From assembly GCF_002196705.1 (NCBI RefSeq), contig NZ_NADJ01000034.1, forward strand, positions 78,097-142,096: DNA of 64,000 nt. Reading direction: 5' to 3'. The stretch is from Desulfosporosinus sp. FKB (GTDB lineage Bacteria; Bacillota; Desulfitobacteriia; Desulfitobacteriales; Desulfitobacteriaceae). Positions 36,930 through 45,535 of this stretch are shown here, piece by piece; position 1 is the stretch's first letter; every line of letters begins with the position of its first letter. The notes beneath the pieces are model-generated. The model ran no database searches, had not been told where the DNA came from, and worked only from the letters and a program-made list of their open reading frames with translations. The translations under genes were made by a program, and so were the position numbers.

Positions 36930-37025
36930 TTATTTCGCTGCAATATTGGCTAATGTTTCATTTGATTCCTTAACTTCAACATATACAGGGCAACCCATAA
37001 CGTACATTAAAAGTTGTTTTTTCAT
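36930..37025 (-). CDS. 31-residue small protein, unknown
   Basis: Frame from ATG 37025 to TAA at 36930-36932, with a textbook GGAGGG seven to nine bases upstream. Composition: KKQLLMYVMGCPVYVEVKES, then a short polar tail NETLANIAAK. One Cys-Pro. The stop is 9 bp from the end of repeat copy H. It is divergent from the LysR gene at 37276. No family is recognised. Confidence 0.5.
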   Translation of the reverse strand: MKKQLLMYVMGCPVYVEVKESNETLANIAAK

Positions 37026-37275
37026 TATATATACCCTCCTTTTTTATAGATACTAAACGTGAAATGTTTAATAATCTTGTTTGTAAATTATAGTAAAGTA
37101 ATACTTGTTTTGCCTTATCTATCATCTCCTGGTTTATGTAATTATTTTAAATCGTTTTCATACATAAGTGAAATACATAGTTGGAATATAATTTATTGCC
37201 AAAACGAATAAATACATATAGCATATAAATAAATCCGTTTGACTATCTAAACAAAATCAAGAGGAGGATATTTCG

Positions 37276-38166
37276 ATGGATATTCGCCAATTAGTTTATT
37301 TCGCTGAGGTTGTAAAGCGCAAGGGCTTTTCTAAGGCAGGAGAATCCCTTCATATTACTCAGCCTACTATTAGTAAGATGATCAAAAGTATGGAAGACGA
37401 GTTGGGAGTCACTTTGTTAGAACGGACAACTAAAAAAGTTGAACTAACTGACATAGGAGAAGTCGTCTACAGGCATGCGCTAAACGTTGTTCAATCCATG
37501 GAAAGTCTCGAAGCCGAATTAGACGACGTACGGCAAGTTCGAAAAGGATATATACGAATGGGTCTTCTCCCTATGATTGGTTATAACTTTATTTCAAGGA
37601 TTATAGCCGAATTTCAGAAACTTCATCCGCACATAACGATTCAGATTTTGGAAAACGGTGCTCGAGAAGTGGAACATTCTATTTCCGAAGGTGATATCGA
37701 TCTGGGAATCGTCGTCTTGCCCGTTAGCGAAGACGTTTTTGAATGTCTTCCAGTCGTCGAAGAGTATTTGAAGTTACTGGTCCATCCGAAACACCGCCTG
37801 GCAAGCAGTAATGAAGTATGCTTAGAAGAATTGAAAGAGGAAACGTTTATTTTTTATCCGGAAAACTTTGCTCTTTACTATCACATAAAGGAAGCCTGCC
37901 AAAAAGCAGGCTTTAATCCCAACGTGCTTTATGAAAGTTCGCAATGGGATTTTATTAGTGAAATGGTAGCAGACAACCTGGGAATCGCTTTTCTGCCGGA
38001 TAGTATATGCAAGAATTTGGATTCTTCGCGTATTAAGGTTATCCCTTTGGCACCGCCTGGTATTCCTCGTTACTTGGCATTCATTTGGCGGAGGAATACT
38101 TACCTGAAGTTTGCTGCAAGGGAATTTATTAGTTTTGTCAGATCTCAACTAGAGCCAGTGCTCTAG
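37276..38166 (+). CDS. LysR-family transcriptional regulator
   Basis: 296 residues, standard LysR length. N-terminal HTH (MDIRQLVYFAEVVKRKGFSKA, TQPTISKMIKSME), substrate-binding domain 90-295, with IRMGLLPMIGYNF and DLGIVVLPV. Paralogous to the regulator at 27681-28655 (both have FSKA, ISKMIK, the IGLLP/MGLLP start of the effector domain and ENLGIAFLP-type DNLGIAFLPDSIC). Its intact C-terminus shows what the other lost. ATG follows AGGAGG. Divergent neighbour is the 31-residue gene; target unknown. Confidence 0.93.
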   Translation: MDIRQLVYFAEVVKRKGFSKAGESLHITQPTISKMIKSMEDELGVTLLERTTKKVELTDIGEVVYRHALNVVQSMESLEAELDDVRQVRKGYIRMGLLPMIGYNFISRIIAEFQKLHPHITIQILENGAREVEHSISEGDIDLGIVVLPVSEDVFECLPVVEEYLKLLVHPKHRLASSNEVCLEELKEETFIFYPENFALYYHIKEACQKAGFNPNVLYESSQWDFISEMVADNLGIAFLPDSICKNLDSSRIKVIPLAPPGIPRYLAFIWRRNTYLKFAAREFISFVRSQLEPVL

Positions 38167-38286
38167 AAATTCTTCTAGTAACCATAAGCCGTTCAAATTC
38201 AAGGAAATAAAGAGCACAGAATATTATAAGTTAATTTTGTACCATAAAATAGAGTAACAGCACAAAGAAAAATAGTGGGTAACAGT

Positions 38287-38322
38287 AAAACGAACTTGAG
38301 TCAAACTACTCAAGTTCGTTTT
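38287..38322. terminator. Bidirectional terminator
   Basis: Perfect 14-bp stem AAAACGAACTTGAG / CTCAAGTTCGTTTT with 8-nt loop; A and T tracts serve both strands, ending the LysR gene and the minus-strand zinc-ribbon gene. Confidence 0.85.
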
Positions 38323-38353
38323 GCGACACGCCTTATTTTAACGTTAATGACTA

Positions 38354-38545
38354 TTACTGAAGATGTGCGCATCGATCACATAGTACGTAAGTCTTTTGAT
38401 CAGTTACTCCAGAAAAAAAGATGGTTTTATTACATTCCTTACAAACGATGTGATAGGGATAGAGTATAGTCTTAGGTTCGCCCAAATCAGCGTTCAAGTC
38501 TGAAGTGGATTTACTGATTTCCTTTGAAGTGTACATTTTGTTCAC
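38354..38545 (-). CDS. Small zinc-ribbon-like protein
   Basis: 63 residues from GTG 38545, six bases after GGGAGG (in-frame TTG 38563 is less likely). C-terminal half carries CKEC and CDRC about 26 residues apart, a four-Cys zinc ribbon. The terminator lies 32 bp beyond the stop. Family not recognised. Confidence 0.65.
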   Translation of the reverse strand: MNKMYTSKEISKSTSDLNADLGEPKTILYPYHIVCKECNKTIFFSGVTDQKTYVLCDRCAHLQ

Positions 38546-39002
38546 GATATTCCTCCCATTCAAGTCACAGTGAATTACAAAAGTAGCTAAGGTAAGTTAC
38601 TGAAAAATAAAAGTCATTTTAGGGGTAAAATTTGTGTAAACATATTATTGGCTATAATATTTACGGGAAATTCTGCTGGAGATAATTAACTTATAGCATA
38701 ATTGGAGTTTAAAGACAAGAAAAGGCATAAATCAAATAAATTAACTGAAGTAAATCGAAACCGAATATTAGAGACTTAAGATGAGATTGATAGCATAAAA
38801 ACTCAACATGAGAATTAAAAATGGGTTGGGTAATGTGAATGAGGTAATATTTTCCAAAAACAAATAGTTGTAAGATCAAGCAGGGATACAAAAATAATTG
38901 AAATTAATATTGTCGATATTACGTTTCTCAGCTATGATAGAAGTAGGGTTAGCTTATGAAAAAAAGCTAATAGAGTTGAGAGAATTAATCTATTTAGAGA
39001 GT
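38546..39002. other. AT-rich gap upstream of hutP
   Basis: No supported gene before hutP. TATAAT at about 38655-38660 preceded by TTGTGT could be the hutPH promoter. The hutP frame is open back to a TTG at 38898, but that stretch has no good binding site and exceeds the usual family length. Confidence 0.4.
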
Positions 39003-39458
39003 GTGTCGAGAGTTATGATGGAACAATGTTCATCTTTGGGAAAAGCAGCTTTATTAATAGCTATGGCTGAAGGGGATCTTAGCGATAGTTATATTGACTA
39101 TGCCCGAGAAAAAGGGTTTGCGGTGACCTCTGGAAAAGTGGGATCTATGGATATACAGAAGATTATTGCGGCTATAGAAACTGCTGGCCGACGAGAAGGA
39201 CTTGTTGATGAACGATATCGTTCTCAACATGCGCTCTATCATGCTATCTTAGATGCTTTACAAGGACTTGGACGCGGACAAATTCAATTAGGTAATGTTC
39301 TGCGTACGGCCGGTCTGCGTTTTGCCATTGTCATAGGCCCCCGGACTCTTCAAGAAAAAGATGATTTATGGATAGCTGTCGGATTATATGGGATGATCGG
39401 AGCTCCGATTAAAGGACATGAACATGAAGTTTGTGGATTGGGAATTAATCATTTATAA
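39003..39458 (+). CDS. hutP: HutP, RNA-binding antiterminator of histidine utilisation
   Basis: Histidine- and Mg2+-dependent RNA-binding protein that prevents premature termination ahead of hutH. Hallmarks: GKVGSMDIQKIIAAIETA, RYRSQHALYHAILDAL, GRGQIQLGNVLRTAGLRFAIV, and the C-terminus YGMIGAPIKGHEHEVCGLGINHL in part, with the metal-binding histidines HEHE. From GTG 39003 it has 151 residues, near the 148 of Bacillus HutP; ATG 39015 or TTG 38898 are possible alternatives. The downstream gap contains the matching RNA target. Confidence 0.93.
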   Translation: MSRVMMEQCSSLGKAALLIAMAEGDLSDSYIDYAREKGFAVTSGKVGSMDIQKIIAAIETAGRREGLVDERYRSQHALYHAILDALQGLGRGQIQLGNVLRTAGLRFAIVIGPRTLQEKDDLWIAVGLYGMIGAPIKGHEHEVCGLGINHL

Positions 39459-39504
39459 GTGTTGATTTATTCACTAAACAGCAGTATGAAATTATGAAAA
39501 TTGC

Positions 39505-39585
39505 AAGAGAATAGGGTATGCTCAAAGATGTTAGATGACAGAGGGCTAAACTGTAAACAAGGGTTTGCAGTTTAATCCTCTTTTT
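39505..39585 (+). promoter_or_regulatory. HutP-controlled attenuator (NAG triplets plus intrinsic terminator)
   Basis: Between hutP and hutH the RNA shows AAG-N4-TAG (39505-39514) and AAG-N4-TAG-N4-CAG (39525-39541), i.e. NAG triplets exactly 7 nt apart, the spacing known for HutP sites. The second set abuts a terminator: GAGGGCTAAACTG (39541-39553) pairs with CAGTTTAATCCTC (39568-39580) followed by five T. HutP with histidine should bind and block this hairpin, allowing hutH expression. Confidence 0.85.
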
Positions 39586-39614
39586 CATTGCGCTGAATTT
39601 TGGGAGGAATTAGG

Positions 39615-41165
39615 ATGAACGAGATTGTCGAAAAACCATTGGAAGTTGCCTTGGATGGGGAATCCCTGACCTTAGAGCAAGTGATCGCAGTCGCGAGGCA
39701 TGGGGCAAAAGCGCATTTAACATTGAACGCTAAAAATAAGGTTCTCAAATCCAGAGAATTTGTGGAACAATTGATTAAAGATAATAAATCAGTTTATGGA
39801 ATTACAACAGGTTTTGGGATGTTCAGCAATGTGGTGATTTCCACGGATGATGCTAAAAAGCTGCAAAGAAACCTTATTATGAGTCATTCCACGGGAGTGG
39901 GAGACCCTCTTCCGGCAGAAGTTGTCAGGGCAATCTTAGTTTTGCGTGCAAATGCTCTTGCCAAAGGGTATTCCGGGATTCGACCGGAAACGTTAGAGAC
40001 ATTGCTTGAGGTTTTAAATGCCGGAATTGTTCCGGTTATTCCGGAAAAAGGTTCCTTGGGGGCCAGCGGTGACCTCGCTCCGTTGTCCCATATGGTTTTA
40101 GTTTTACTTGGTGAGGGGGAAGCGTTTTATCAGGGACGGCAAATGAAAGGGAGTGAGGCCTTAGCCTTAGCCGGAATTAAGCCGGTTGCTTTAGAAGGGA
40201 AAGAAGGTCTTGCCCTAATTAATGGTACTCAAATAATGACAGCCATAGCCGCCTTAGCCGTTTGGGATGCAGAATTGCTTTGCAAATCGGCCAATATAAC
40301 TGCAGCCTTGTCAATGGAGGCCCTCGAAGGAATTCTAGATGCTTTTGATCCTAAAATACATGCTGTTCGCCCTCACCATGGTCAAATGGAGGTAGCAGAG
40401 AAAATTCGTCAGCTTACCTTCGGGAGCAGCTATTTAGCCGGAGAACCGCGGCCGCGTGTTCAAGATGCTTATGCTTTACGCTGCATCGCTCAAGTTCATG
40501 GCCCTTCAAAAGATGCATTGGAGTATGTCAAAAAGGTTGTCGAAACTGAAATAAATTCTGCCACAGACAATCCTTTAATTTTTCCCGAGCAGGGGGAAGT
40601 TTTTTCGGGCGGAAATTTCCATGGTCAGCCAATTGCCTTAGCCATGGATTTTTTGGGAATTGCCGTTGCAGAACTGGCAAACATTGCAGAGAGACGCTTA
40701 GAACGTTTAGTGAATCCCAATTTAAGTGGTTTGCCGGCGTTCTTAACGCCGGATGGCGGGCTGAATTCGGGATTTATGATTGTACAGTATGCTGCAGCTT
40801 CTTTAGTTTCGGAAAATAAAATACTGGCCCATCCGGCAAGTGTTGATTCCATACCCTCTTCGGCAAATCAGGAAGATCATGTCAGTATGGGGACGATTGC
40901 TGCCCGTAAAGCTCGGAGTATTATAGAAAATACAGCCAATGTTTTGGCCATGGAACTATTAGCTGCTTGTCAAGGTATTGATTTGAGAGAGGGATCGGTA
41001 GAGCGGCAGTTAGGTAAGGGAACCATCGGAGCTTATAAGCTTGTTCGCTCCCACATTAACAAGCTTCAAGAGGATCGGATTATGTATCCGGATGTACAAA
41101 GGGCTAAGGAATTAGTCACTTCGGGAAAACTCGTGTCATCAGTTCAGGCTTGTTACGCTAAATAA
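39615..41165 (+). CDS. hutH: Histidine ammonia-lyase
   Basis: Converts L-histidine to urocanate and ammonia. 516 residues from ATG 39615 with GGGAGG seven bases upstream (in-frame TTG 39600 not used). The self-forming MIO cofactor triad Ala-Ser-Gly is in GSLGASGDLAPLSHM around 140, with YGITTGFG near 60 and the lyase signature region NSATDNP. Expressed under HutP antitermination. hutU, hutI and hutG are not in this window. The 3' flank is repeat copy I. Confidence 0.96.
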   Translation: MNEIVEKPLEVALDGESLTLEQVIAVARHGAKAHLTLNAKNKVLKSREFVEQLIKDNKSVYGITTGFGMFSNVVISTDDAKKLQRNLIMSHSTGVGDPLPAEVVRAILVLRANALAKGYSGIRPETLETLLEVLNAGIVPVIPEKGSLGASGDLAPLSHMVLVLLGEGEAFYQGRQMKGSEALALAGIKPVALEGKEGLALINGTQIMTAIAALAVWDAELLCKSANITAALSMEALEGILDAFDPKIHAVRPHHGQMEVAEKIRQLTFGSSYLAGEPRPRVQDAYALRCIAQVHGPSKDALEYVKKVVETEINSATDNPLIFPEQGEVFSGGNFHGQPIALAMDFLGIAVAELANIAERRLERLVNPNLSGLPAFLTPDGGLNSGFMIVQYAAASLVSENKILAHPASVDSIPSSANQEDHVSMGTIAARKARSIIENTANVLAMELLAACQGIDLREGSVERQLGKGTIGAYKLVRSHINKLQEDRIMYPDVQRAKELVTSGKLVSSVQACYAK

Positions 41166-41176
41166 TAGAACACGAG

Positions 41177-41360
41177 AGTGAACTCGTTTACGCTAAAGCT
41201 GAACATCGTTGCTTCAGATACAATAATGTCCAGTGGACATTATTGCCGAGCCGCCTTTTCCAATAGGAATACTTAGCGGCGAAGGAGGACTCTACCCCAC
41301 CTGAAGTTAACGAAGGTCCCACCCCCACTTATAGAAGTGGGGGCTTAAAAACTGGATAAA
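41177..41360 (-). repeat. Structured repeat, copy I (full length, subtype 2)
   Basis: Inverted, near-identical partner of copy H: I count only about three small differences over 184 bp, one of them breaking the P5 stem (TAGCGTAAAC instead of TAGCTGAAC). Starts 11 bp after the hutH stop. Confidence 0.92.
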
Positions 41361-41431
41361 TAATCAATAGAGGAATTCGAGCTGAAAGGTAGAATTCAGT
41401 AGTGAACCAGAATATTTGAGGAGGAGATTAC

Positions 41432-41779
41432 ATGATTGTTGCCCAGGAAAAAGATGCTTTCAGAATTAAACTTGAAGGTGATACCGTAAAAAATGTCTAT
41501 AAAAAAGTTCTTGTATCCCCGCGTGAAGGATGGGAAGGGTATGTTATGCGGCTTTTTGATCTGGAAGCAGAAGGATATACACCTAAACACAGTCACCCTT
41601 GGCCTCATATCAACTATGTTGTCCGGGGGAAGGGAATTCTTCATCTCGATGGGGTAGATCATGAAGTGGAGGCAGGTTCTTACGCTTATGTTCCGGAAAA
41701 TGCTCTTCACCAATTCACCAATCGCGGTAAGGAATTGTTTTCAATGATTTGTATTGTCCCGGAAGAAGGGGACCAGTAG
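41432..41779 (+). CDS. Cupin-domain protein
   Basis: 115-residue single-domain cupin with the metal-binding motif region TPKHSHPWPHINYVVRGKG and the second motif YVPENALHQFTN. Mononuclear metal-binding beta barrel of unknown substrate. Excellent GAGGAGG before ATG 41432. Monocistronic between repeat copy I and a terminator. It sits close to hutH but repeat I intervenes. Confidence 0.88.
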   Translation: MIVAQEKDAFRIKLEGDTVKNVYKKVLVSPREGWEGYVMRLFDLEAEGYTPKHSHPWPHINYVVRGKGILHLDGVDHEVEAGSYAYVPENALHQFTNRGKELFSMICIVPEEGDQ

Positions 41780-41843
41780 AATACTTTTATTCACTAAAGG
41801 ATATTTCACTAGAATAAGGTTATGATAATATTGCTCCTTAATG

Positions 41844-41877
41844 AAAAGATTCATGGGTAAGACCATGAATCTTTTTT
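41844..41877 (+). terminator. Intrinsic terminator after cupin
   Basis: AAAAGATTCATGG / CCATGAATCTTTT stem followed by TTTT. It shows that upstream extension of the csoR frame (to 41841) is not coding. Confidence 0.88.
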
Positions 41878-41882
41878 CTTTC

Positions 41883-41911
41883 TTGACAGATAGAATAGGG
41901 GGGTATACTAT
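41883..41911 (+). promoter_or_regulatory. csoR promoter with CsoR-type operator
   Basis: TTGACA (41883-41888), 17-bp spacer, TACTAT (41906-41911). The spacer ends in ATAGGGGGGTATACTAT (41895-41911), a G-tract element like copper-responsive CsoR operators, overlapping the -10. This supports autorepression lifted by Cu(I). Confidence 0.7.
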
Positions 41912-41930
41912 AATCACGAGAGGTGATTTT

Positions 41931-42275
41931 ATGAAAATTAATGAGGAGCTTGAGCATACATGTACGGAATGTCAAAAGGATGAAGATACTTCCGGAGAAC
42001 GTTTGAGCCATCACGATGATAAAACAATTAAAGAGCTTGTCACCCGGATGAATCGGATTGAAGGGCAGCTTCGGGGAATTAAAGGTATGATCGAACGGCA
42101 TGTGTATTGTGATGATGTTCTTAACCAAATTTCTTCAGCCCAATCTGCCTTAGATGGAGTAGCTCGCTTGCTTTTAGAAAAGCATATGAAATCTTGTGTT
42201 AAAGAACAGCTTCAAAATGGAGAAATTGAGGTTGTAGATGAAGTCTTGAAAACAATTTTTCGCATGAGACGCTGA
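41931..42275 (+). CDS. csoR: CsoR-family copper-sensing repressor
   Basis: 114 residues from ATG 41931 behind GAGAGGTGA. DUF156 four-helix fold with RMNRIEGQLRGIKGMIE, then the Cu(I) ligands Cys in HVYCDDVL and His/Cys in EKHMKSC, matching the C-H-C triad of CsoR. An N-terminal Cys/His-rich extension (HTCTEC, SHHDD) is additional. Expected to repress itself and copA; the operator overlaps its promoter. 30 nt separate it from copA. Confidence 0.92.
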   Translation: MKINEELEHTCTECQKDEDTSGERLSHHDDKTIKELVTRMNRIEGQLRGIKGMIERHVYCDDVLNQISSAQSALDGVARLLLEKHMKSCVKEQLQNGEIEVVDEVLKTIFRMRR

Positions 42276-42305
42276 GGGGTTTGTTAGGCGAAAGGAGGGA
42301 TTACT

Positions 42306-45023
42306 ATGACAGAAAACATTATGCGAGAGGAAAAAACAATCGGTGTTTATGGTATGTCCTGCCAACACTGTGTCAATCATGTCACCAAACTGTTAGAGTC
42401 CATACCGAGTGTTGAGCAGGTAAAGGTCTCCTTAGAGGATTCGCAGGCCAGTTTTACCTGTGACCCATCTCAACTAGACATGGGTGCTTTGCGGCAGGAA
42501 ATCGAAGACGCCGGATATTCCTTAGATAAGCCTGTTGATGATCAACAATCAGGGGAAAATTTAGGAGATAACAAAGAATCAACAATAATTCCGTTACAGT
42601 CAATTTCCATGAGTCCTGAGGAGAAAAAACAGCAGTTTAAGATTAGCGGCATGACCTGTGCCAATTGTGCTTTAACTATTGAAAAAGGGCTCAAAAACAT
42701 GCCGGGCGTTAATTATGCTGCTGTTAATTTCGCCTCAGAAAAACTAACAGTGGCCCTTGATCCTAATAAGATCCAAGAGGAAACTCTTTTAGCTAAGATT
42801 AAGGACCTTGGGTATGCTGCTCAAAGCGTTGATGCGGGGAAACATCAATTTAAAGTTGGCGGTATGTCCTGTGCGAACTGTGCGCTGGCCATTGAGAAAA
42901 AACTTAACGGGACTGAGGGAGTTCAAAAGGCGGCCGTTAACTTTGCCAATGAAACGGTCATGGTTGAGTTCGATCCCAATGTTGTTTCTATAGGAAAAAT
43001 CTTCGAACAGGTTCGTGAAGCCGGATATACGCCTATTGAATCGAAGGATGAAAACGATGAGGATCGGATAGCAATTCAACAAAGGAATTGGCTTATCTTT
43101 AGTGCGGTTCTTTCGCTGCCAATTATGCCTCTGATGTATCTTCCGATGAGCAGACCTTTGATGTATTTAATTCTTGCTCTGGCAACGATCGTTCAATTTA
43201 CTGCCGGATGGACCTTTTACCGGGGAGCCTACCATGCCTTGAAAAACCGCTCGGCTAATATGGATGTTCTAGTGGCCCTGGGGATTACAGCCTCCTACGG
43301 TTATAGTCTGATGACAACTCTGCATATGTTTGTCCCTTCGTTGTTTTTTAAGGGCCCCAATTTCTTTGATACCTCTGCTCTTTTAATTACCTTTGTGCGT
43401 TTTGGCAAATATCTGGAAGCAAAAGCAAAAGGCCGCGCCGGACAAGCTTTGAAGCGACTGCTGGAGCTGCAGGCAGATCGAGCCCGTTTGATAATCAATG
43501 GAGAAGAAAAAGAAGTGGCCGCGTCTGATTTAAAAATCGGCGATCTCGTTTTTGTGAAAGCGGGAGAACGAATTCCCGTTGACGGCGAAATTGTGGAAGG
43601 ACAAGCAAGTATCGATGAGTCTATGCTGACCGGTGAGTCGATTCCAGTCGATAAGGGAGCAGGCGATGCTGTTATCGGAGCGACGATCAACCGTTCGGGG
43701 AGTATCAAAGTAAAAACGACAAAAACGGGGCAAGATACTGTTCTTTCCGGGATTATCAAAATGGTAGAGGATGCCCAAGGGGTTAAACCACCCATTCAAC
43801 GTTTAGCAGATACGATCTCTAATTATTTTGTCCCTACTGTGGTCTCCATTTCTGTCCTTACTTTTTTGATTTGGTATTTAGGTCTCCATAGGTCGTTTGT
43901 TTTCGCGTTTACAGCAGCAATTGCAGTTTTGGTCATCGCGTGTCCTTGTGCTTTAGGTCTGGCAACACCGACAGCCATCATGGTAGGCAGCGGGGTTGGG
44001 CTAAACCGAGGGATATTGTTTAAATCTGCGGCTGTTCTCGAAGGAATTGCTCATTTGCAAGCCATTGGCTTTGACAAAACAGGAACCTTGACCAAAGGAA
44101 CTCCTGAAGTAACGGATGTCATCCCTTTTGCCAATTATACAAAACAAGAGGTCTTAAAGGTTGCCGCTGCCGGCGAACACCCCTCAATCCATCCTTTGGC
44201 GCAAGCCGTGGTTGCAGCAGCGAAGCAGGAGCAGCTGGATATTCAAGAGGTCTCTGATTATCGAGAGGAGCCCGGGTATGGCGTTACTTGCTTGTACGGC
44301 GGACAGCAGTTATTAATTGGCAACCTGAAACTAATGAATAGCTATAAGATTGATGTTCAGGAAGCCCAAAGCGATTTTCAAAACTTGGCAGAATTAGGAC
44401 GGACTACAAGTTTTATTGCTTTGGATGGTCGGGTAATTGGTATTATCGCCCTGGCAGATGTGGTTAAGGAGAGCACAAAAGAAGCCATCGATCGACTCCA
44501 TCATTTAGGCTTGAAGACATTCATGATTACAGGTGACAATGATCGGGTCGCTCAAGTCGTTGGCCGGCAGGTTGGAATTGATGAAGTTATTTCTGAAATC
44601 CTGCCTCAGGATAAAATTAGTGTTATTAGACGCTATCAAGACCAAGGCTACAAGGTAGCGATGGTTGGAGACGGTATTAATGATGCTCCGGCCTTAGCCC
44701 AAGCCGACGTAGGAATTGCTATCGGTTCGGGAACTGATGTCGCTAAGGAAACCGGTGATGTGGTGTTAGTACGCAATGACCTCCTGGATGTGGAACGGGC
44801 AATTCGTCTAGGCAGGAGAACCCTTGGCAAGATTAAACAAAATCTGTTTTGGGCCTTGATTTATAATACTATCGGAATACCCGTCGCTGCAGGAATTCTT
44901 TATCCCTTAACGGGACAGCTCCTGCCCCCCGAGTGGGCCGGTTTGGCCATGGCTTTTTCATCAGTCTCTGTTGTGACCAATTCCCTGTTGCTGCGGCGGT
45001 ATGATAAAAGCTTAATGACCTAG
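42306..45023 (+). CDS. copA: Copper-exporting P1B-type ATPase
   Basis: 905 residues. Three N-terminal HMA domains with GMSCQHC, GMTCANC and GMSCANC (starts near 15, 115 and 185), one more than most CopA. Then the eight-helix core with transport motif ACPCALG (about 545), phosphorylation site [10 protein letters not shown] (about 588), HP motif [10 protein letters not shown] and [16 protein letters not shown]. Exports Cu(I). AAAGGAGG precedes the ATG. Its TAG stop is formed at the boundary of repeat copy J, so the extreme C-terminus may have been trimmed. Confidence 0.96.
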   Translation: MTENIMREEKTIGVYGMSCQHCVNHVTKLLESIPSVEQVKVSLEDSQASFTCDPSQLDMGALRQEIEDAGYSLDKPVDDQQSGENLGDNKESTIIPLQSISMSPEEKKQQFKISGMTCANCALTIEKGLKNMPGVNYAAVNFASEKLTVALDPNKIQEETLLAKIKDLGYAAQSVDAGKHQFKVGGMSCANCALAIEKKLNGTEGVQKAAVNFANETVMVEFDPNVVSIGKIFEQVREAGYTPIESKDENDEDRIAIQQRNWLIFSAVLSLPIMPLMYLPMSRPLMYLILALATIVQFTAGWTFYRGAYHALKNRSANMDVLVALGITASYGYSLMTTLHMFVPSLFFKGPNFFDTSALLITFVRFGKYLEAKAKGRAGQALKRLLELQADRARLIINGEEKEVAASDLKIGDLVFVKAGERIPVDGEIVEGQASIDESMLTGESIPVDKGAGDAVIGATINRSGSIKVKTTKTGQDTVLSGIIKMVEDAQGVKPPIQRLADTISNYFVPTVVSISVLTFLIWYLGLHRSFVFAFTAAIAVLVIACPCALGLATPTAIMVGSGVGLNRGILFKSAAVLEGIAHLQAIGFDKTGTLTKGTPEVTDVIPFANYTKQEVLKVAAAGEHPSIHPLAQAVVAAAKQEQLDIQEVSDYREEPGYGVTCLYGGQQLLIGNLKLMNSYKIDVQEAQSDFQNLAELGRTTSFIALDGRVIGIIALADVVKESTKEAIDRLHHLGLKTFMITGDNDRVAQVVGRQVGIDEVISEILPQDKISVIRRYQDQGYKVAMVGDGINDAPALAQADVGIAIGSGTDVAKETGDVVLVRNDLLDVERAIRLGRRTLGKIKQNLFWALIYNTIGIPVAAGILYPLTGQLLPPEWAGLAMAFSSVSVVTNSLLLRRYDKSLMT

Positions 45024-45079
45024 GGGGTAGAGTCTCCCACCGAAGCCCCGATGTTCAGCTTTAGCTGAACGAGTTCACT
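45022..45079 (+). repeat. Structured repeat, copy J (3' part only)
   Basis: Begins at the copA stop with GGGGGTAGAGTCTCCCACCGAAG, then CCCCGATG, P5 GTTCAGCTTTAGCTGAAC and GAGTTCACT. P1, the 5' arm of P2, P3 and P4 are absent. Confidence 0.85.
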
Positions 45080-45182
45080 TGGTTTCTTTAAAACTATAAA
45101 GGCCAATTTTTCTCACAAGGCATATTAACTTACTTTTGTGAGAAGGTATAAAAGAAATTCTGTGGGAACGGAGGTGAATAAA

Positions 45183-45383
45183 TTGAGCCAGACAATCCTG
45201 AAAGTTGAAGGTATGACTTGCAATCATTGCAAAATGAGAACCGAAAAAGCTCTGCAAGCAGTCAGTGGGGTTGAAAGTGTTAAAGTCGATCTTGATGCTA
45301 AAGAAGCTGTTGTTTCAGGAAATGCAGATCGTGCTAGTCTTGTTAAAGCCGTTCAAGATGCCGGGTATACCGTAGTTGAGTAA
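45183..45383 (+). CDS. copZ: Copper chaperone, CopZ-like HMA protein
   Basis: 66 residues from TTG 45183 with GGAGGTG upstream; ATG-like extension to 45138 is not favoured. Single HMA domain: ILKVEGMTCNHCKMRTEKAL with the Cu(I)-binding CxxC, ending VQDAGYTVVE. Delivers copper to CopA or CsoR. Separated from copA by repeat copy J, which may have been inserted in a former csoR-copA-copZ operon. Confidence 0.93.
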   Translation: MSQTILKVEGMTCNHCKMRTEKALQAVSGVESVKVDLDAKEAVVSGNADRASLVKAVQDAGYTVVE

Positions 45384-45401
45384 ATAAATTATTTCATAAA
45401 T

Positions 45402-45454
45402 AAAACCATGCATTTAAGTGAGTTTAACCACTATTTATGCATGGTTTTGTTTTA
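45402..45454 (+). terminator. Intrinsic terminator after copZ
   Basis: AAAACCATGCAT... / ...ATGCATGGTTTT long stem followed by GTTTTAT. Confidence 0.85.
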
Positions 45455-45535
45455 TGAGGGGCGCTTATGCATTTTGAATCAAAAGGTCTCAGAAATTATG
45501 AGCTGTGCGTGATATATACGTGATATATAATAATC

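Noticed and set aside
38709..38891. 60-codon minus-strand frame
   Set aside because: AT-rich, Leu/Phe/Tyr-biased, no start signals, and lies in the hutP upstream region.
41841..41930. N-terminal extension of csoR
   Set aside because: Includes the upstream terminator and the csoR promoter; ATG 41931 has its own binding site.
6908..45079. CRISPR array
   Set aside because: Repeats are kilobases apart in both orientations, with variable internal structure and no regular spacers; no cas genes.
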